A stretch of 7,636 nt of DNA from Acidaminococcus hominis. GTDB lineage: Bacteria; Bacillota; Negativicutes; Acidaminococcales; Acidaminococcaceae. This document shows, one piece after another, positions 6,314 to 7,636 of the stretch. The stretch lies in NCBI RefSeq assembly GCF_021044795.1, contig NZ_JAJNOP010000056.1. One strand, given 5' to 3'. The translations under genes and the position numbers were made by a program. Position 1 is the first letter of the stretch; every line of letters begins with the position of its first letter. Under the pieces are notes generated by a model. The model saw only the letters and a list, made by a program, of their open reading frames with translations. It did no database searches and was not told the origin of the DNA.

Positions 6314-7059
6314 TGCGCATCATCATCTCCCCGGCGAAAAAAATGCAGGAAGACCGGGAGAATACTCTGCCCCTGAGCCAGCCCGCCTTCCTCAGGGAAG
6401 CCCGGCAGGTGAAGGACTATTTGCAGGCTCTGACGCTGGAGCAGCAGACCCGGCTTTGGGGCTGCAATGACGAAATTGCCCAGCTGAACCATGAGCGGCT
6501 TCTTGCTATGGACCGGGAAACTTTCCGTTCTCCGGCCCTGTTGGCCTACCAGGGCATCCAGTACCAGTACATGGCGCCGGTGGTCTTTGCGGATCAGGAG
6601 CTGGCCTATATCAGCAGGCACCTGCGGATTCTGTCCGGCTTTTACGGGCTCCTGCGGCCCCTGGACGGGGTGGTGCCCTACCGGCTGGAAATGCAGGCCA
6701 AAGCCCAGGTGGCGGGCACCAAAAACCTGTACGCCTTTTGGGGGGACAAGCTGTACAAGGCCCTGCTGGACGAAAGCCGGATTGTGGTGAACCTGGCCTC
6801 CAAAGAATACAGCAAAGCCATTACCCCGCATCTGACGCCCCAGGACCAGCTGATTACCTGCACCTTTGGGGAGCTGGCAGGGGAGAAAATCGTCCAAAAA
6901 GGCGTCTACGTGAAAATTGCCCGGGGGGAAATGGTCCGGTACCTGGCCCAGGAAGGCTCGGACGACCCGGAAGTGCTGCAGCAGTTCCACGGCAGCGGCG
7001 GCTACCAGTATGACGCAGCCCGGTCTACCCCGGAAGAATGGGTGTTTTTGAAGAAATAA
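6313..7059 (+). CDS. yaaA: Peroxide stress protein YaaA (DUF328/UPF0246)
   Basis: This is a 248-residue cytoplasmic protein of the YaaA family. In Escherichia coli YaaA is induced by peroxide through OxyR and lowers unincorporated iron, limiting Fenton damage. The family pattern is clear: MRIIISPAKKM at the start, the YQG block (79-81), HLRILSGFYGLLRPLDG (103-119), PYRLEM (122-127), NLASKEYSKAI (160-170) and KIARGEMVRY (201-210). The start codon overlaps the bcp stop (TAATG), and no strong Shine-Dalgarno is seen, so translation probably depends on coupling to bcp. Pairing with bcp supports a shared oxidative-stress role. It is the last gene of the operon, with a terminator starting 6 bases after the stop. 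Confidence 0.93.
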   Translation: MRIIISPAKKMQEDRENTLPLSQPAFLREARQVKDYLQALTLEQQTRLWGCNDEIAQLNHERLLAMDRETFRSPALLAYQGIQYQYMAPVVFADQELAYISRHLRILSGFYGLLRPLDGVVPYRLEMQAKAQVAGTKNLYAFWGDKLYKALLDESRIVVNLASKEYSKAITPHLTPQDQLITCTFGELAGEKIVQKGVYVKIARGEMVRYLAQEGSDDPEVLQQFHGSGGYQYDAARSTPEEWVFLKK

Positions 7060-7064
7060 AAAGC

Positions 7065-7109
7065 AAAAAACGACTTGCCAACTCAAGAAGAGCTGGCAGG
7101 TCGTTTTTT
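7065..7109 (+). terminator. Rho-independent terminator of the pgi-bcp-yaaA operon
   Basis: The arms 7065-7084 and 7090-7109 form a 20-bp stem with one G:U pair and one A/C mismatch, a 5-base loop (AAGAA), and a run of six T at the 3' end. The A-run at the 5' side would also let it work on the minus strand. Confidence 0.88.
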
Positions 7110-7326
7110 ATGGGATGGAAAAAGGAAGCAGGGCTGCAGGCAGTTCCAATTTTTTAAAAATGATAGGAATAGGCAAGAGCAGTGAGAGAAATGGTCTACC
7201 GGCAGGGCGTCTCAAAGGTCCATAATAACAGTAGGGAAAGCTGGAAAAACAACAAGGGGGTGGGGCTTTTCTCCTTTGTCCCCTTGATGCAATAGATAGC
7301 CAAATGGAAACGAAAGGAGCGGCGAA
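7110..7326. other. Intergenic region between yaaA terminator and the truncated gene
   Basis: No gene is seen in these 217 bases. A 7-bp inverted repeat, CAAGGGG (7253-7259) with CCCCTTG (7280-7286), lies 40 bases before the next start and could fold in the leader. I find no convincing -35/-10 pair. Confidence 0.35.
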
Positions 7327-7524
7327 ATGCTGAGAAAAAGGTTGTTTTATATCCTGGCAGTCCTGCTGACGGGCCTTACGGGCCTAATGGTGCCTGGGGA
7401 AGCAGCGGCTCCCAGCCAGCACTTGAAATTCAGTCTCACCCGGCCGCAGGTCCGGGCCATTTCGGATATTACGTATGCCCAGTATTTTGATTGGCCCAAG
7501 AGCTTTTTGAAAATGGATGCATAA
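7327..7524 (+). pseudogene. Truncated gene for a secreted protein, probably an alpha/beta hydrolase, cut by an insertion
   Basis: The 5' end of the gene is well formed: AAAGGAG at 7313-7319, 7 bases before the ATG. Residues 1-28 look like a Sec signal peptide: MLRKR, a hydrophobic core (6-22), then GEAAA for cleavage near 27-28. The mature start contains ISDITYAQYFDWPKSFLKMD (45-64), which resembles the segment ahead of the first core strands in secreted esterase/lipase-type alpha/beta hydrolases. The frame then closes at TAA 7522-7524, far short of any hydrolase (usually about 300 residues), with no nucleophile elbow or catalytic residues. None of the three + frames downstream continues into recognisable hydrolase sequence, so this is not a simple frameshift. 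The insertion-sequence-like repeats beginning at about 7518 explain the break. Family assignment is tentative; the truncation is firmer. Confidence 0.55.
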
Positions 7525-7636
7525 ATCGGTGTAAGTTTACCGTCTGCACGGACTTTTTTTACCACCTTCTCGGAATTCTTTTACCACCCCACCGCACTAG
7601 TAGGCCATTAAGAGATTCAGCCAAAAGCTCTGCCGG
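7518..7636. mobile_element. End of an insertion sequence (IS21-like), continuing past the right edge
   Basis: TTTACC occurs at 7536, 7558 and 7580, an exact 22-bp period; CGG occurs at 7527, 7549 and 7571 with the same period. The first two full units agree at 15 of 22 positions (TTTACC..CT.C.CGGA..T.T). Read on the minus strand this gives repeated GGTGGTAAAA. Tandem protein-binding repeats about two helical turns apart near a terminus are typical of IS21-family ends. The outer edge may be TGCATAAATCGG starting at 7518, since hydrolase-like coding stops there and IS21 ends usually begin with TG. No transposase gene is visible inside the window, so family and orientation remain open. Confidence 0.5.
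7536..7601 (+). repeat. Three direct repeats with 22-bp period
   Basis: The units start at 7536, 7558 and 7580, each with TTTACC. Units two and three share TTTTACCACC (7557-7566 and 7579-7588). Units one and two share the CGGA at unit positions 14-17; unit three keeps only CG there. They are probably transposase-binding sites of the insertion sequence end. Confidence 0.75.

Noticed and set aside
6223..7086. Minus-strand open frame (287 codons) opposite yaaA
   Set aside because: It is a shadow of yaaA and the end of bcp, it begins inside the operon terminator, and it has no family resemblance.
7347..7565. Minus-strand open frame of 72 codons spanning the hydrolase/insertion boundary
   Set aside because: It crosses the inferred junction of two unrelated sequences and lies antisense to a well-started gene.
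1..7636. CRISPR array, tRNA, rRNA or toxin-antitoxin genes
   Set aside because: I looked for regularly spaced palindromic repeats, tRNA-like cloverleaf arms and small paired genes and found none; the only periodic repeats are the 22-bp units at the right edge.

Overview
The window joins two regions of very different base composition. The left part (about 1-3010) is AT-rich: one 60-base line counted by hand (661-720) has 16 G/C. The right part (about 3220-7520) is GC-rich, roughly 55-60% by eye. The housekeeping genes on the right suggest a moderately GC-rich anaerobic Firmicute, possibly a Negativicute such as Acidaminococcaceae or Veillonellaceae. That placement is a guess from protein flavour; no rRNA or other marker gene is present.

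Left region (+ strand): hxsD, hxsB and hxsC, three overlapping genes of the His-Xaa-Ser (Hxs) peptide-modification system. HxsB and HxsC are a pair of radical SAM enzymes, each with a CxxxCxxC [4Fe-4S] motif, a GGEP motif and a C-terminal Cys cluster. HxsD is the small partner protein. The expected substrate, the His-Xaa-Ser repeat precursor HxsA, is not visible here, so it lies beyond the left edge, elsewhere in the genome, or has been lost. A compact set of inverted repeats that could form competing hairpins lies directly before hxsD. The composition contrast suggests that this cassette was acquired horizontally.

Junction (3010-3223): no convincing gene. It contains an 18-bp perfect inverted repeat that can serve as a two-way terminator between hxsC (+) and the convergent regulator gene (-).

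Right region: a minus-strand WYL-domain transcriptional regulator is divergent from a + strand operon pgi-bcp-yaaA (glucose-6-phosphate isomerase, Bcp-type thiol peroxidase, YaaA peroxide-stress protein). The 175-bp divergent spacer holds a 12-bp perfect palindrome and two extended -10-like promoters facing opposite ways. The operon closes with a strong Rho-independent terminator. It pairs an upper-glycolysis enzyme with two oxidative-stress proteins.

Right edge: a gene for a secreted protein, probably an alpha/beta hydrolase, starts well (good ribosome binding site, signal peptide) but breaks off after about 64 codons. What follows carries direct repeats with an exact 22-bp period, which looks like the end of an insertion sequence, probably IS21-like. 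The gene therefore appears to be disrupted by an insertion whose body lies outside the window.
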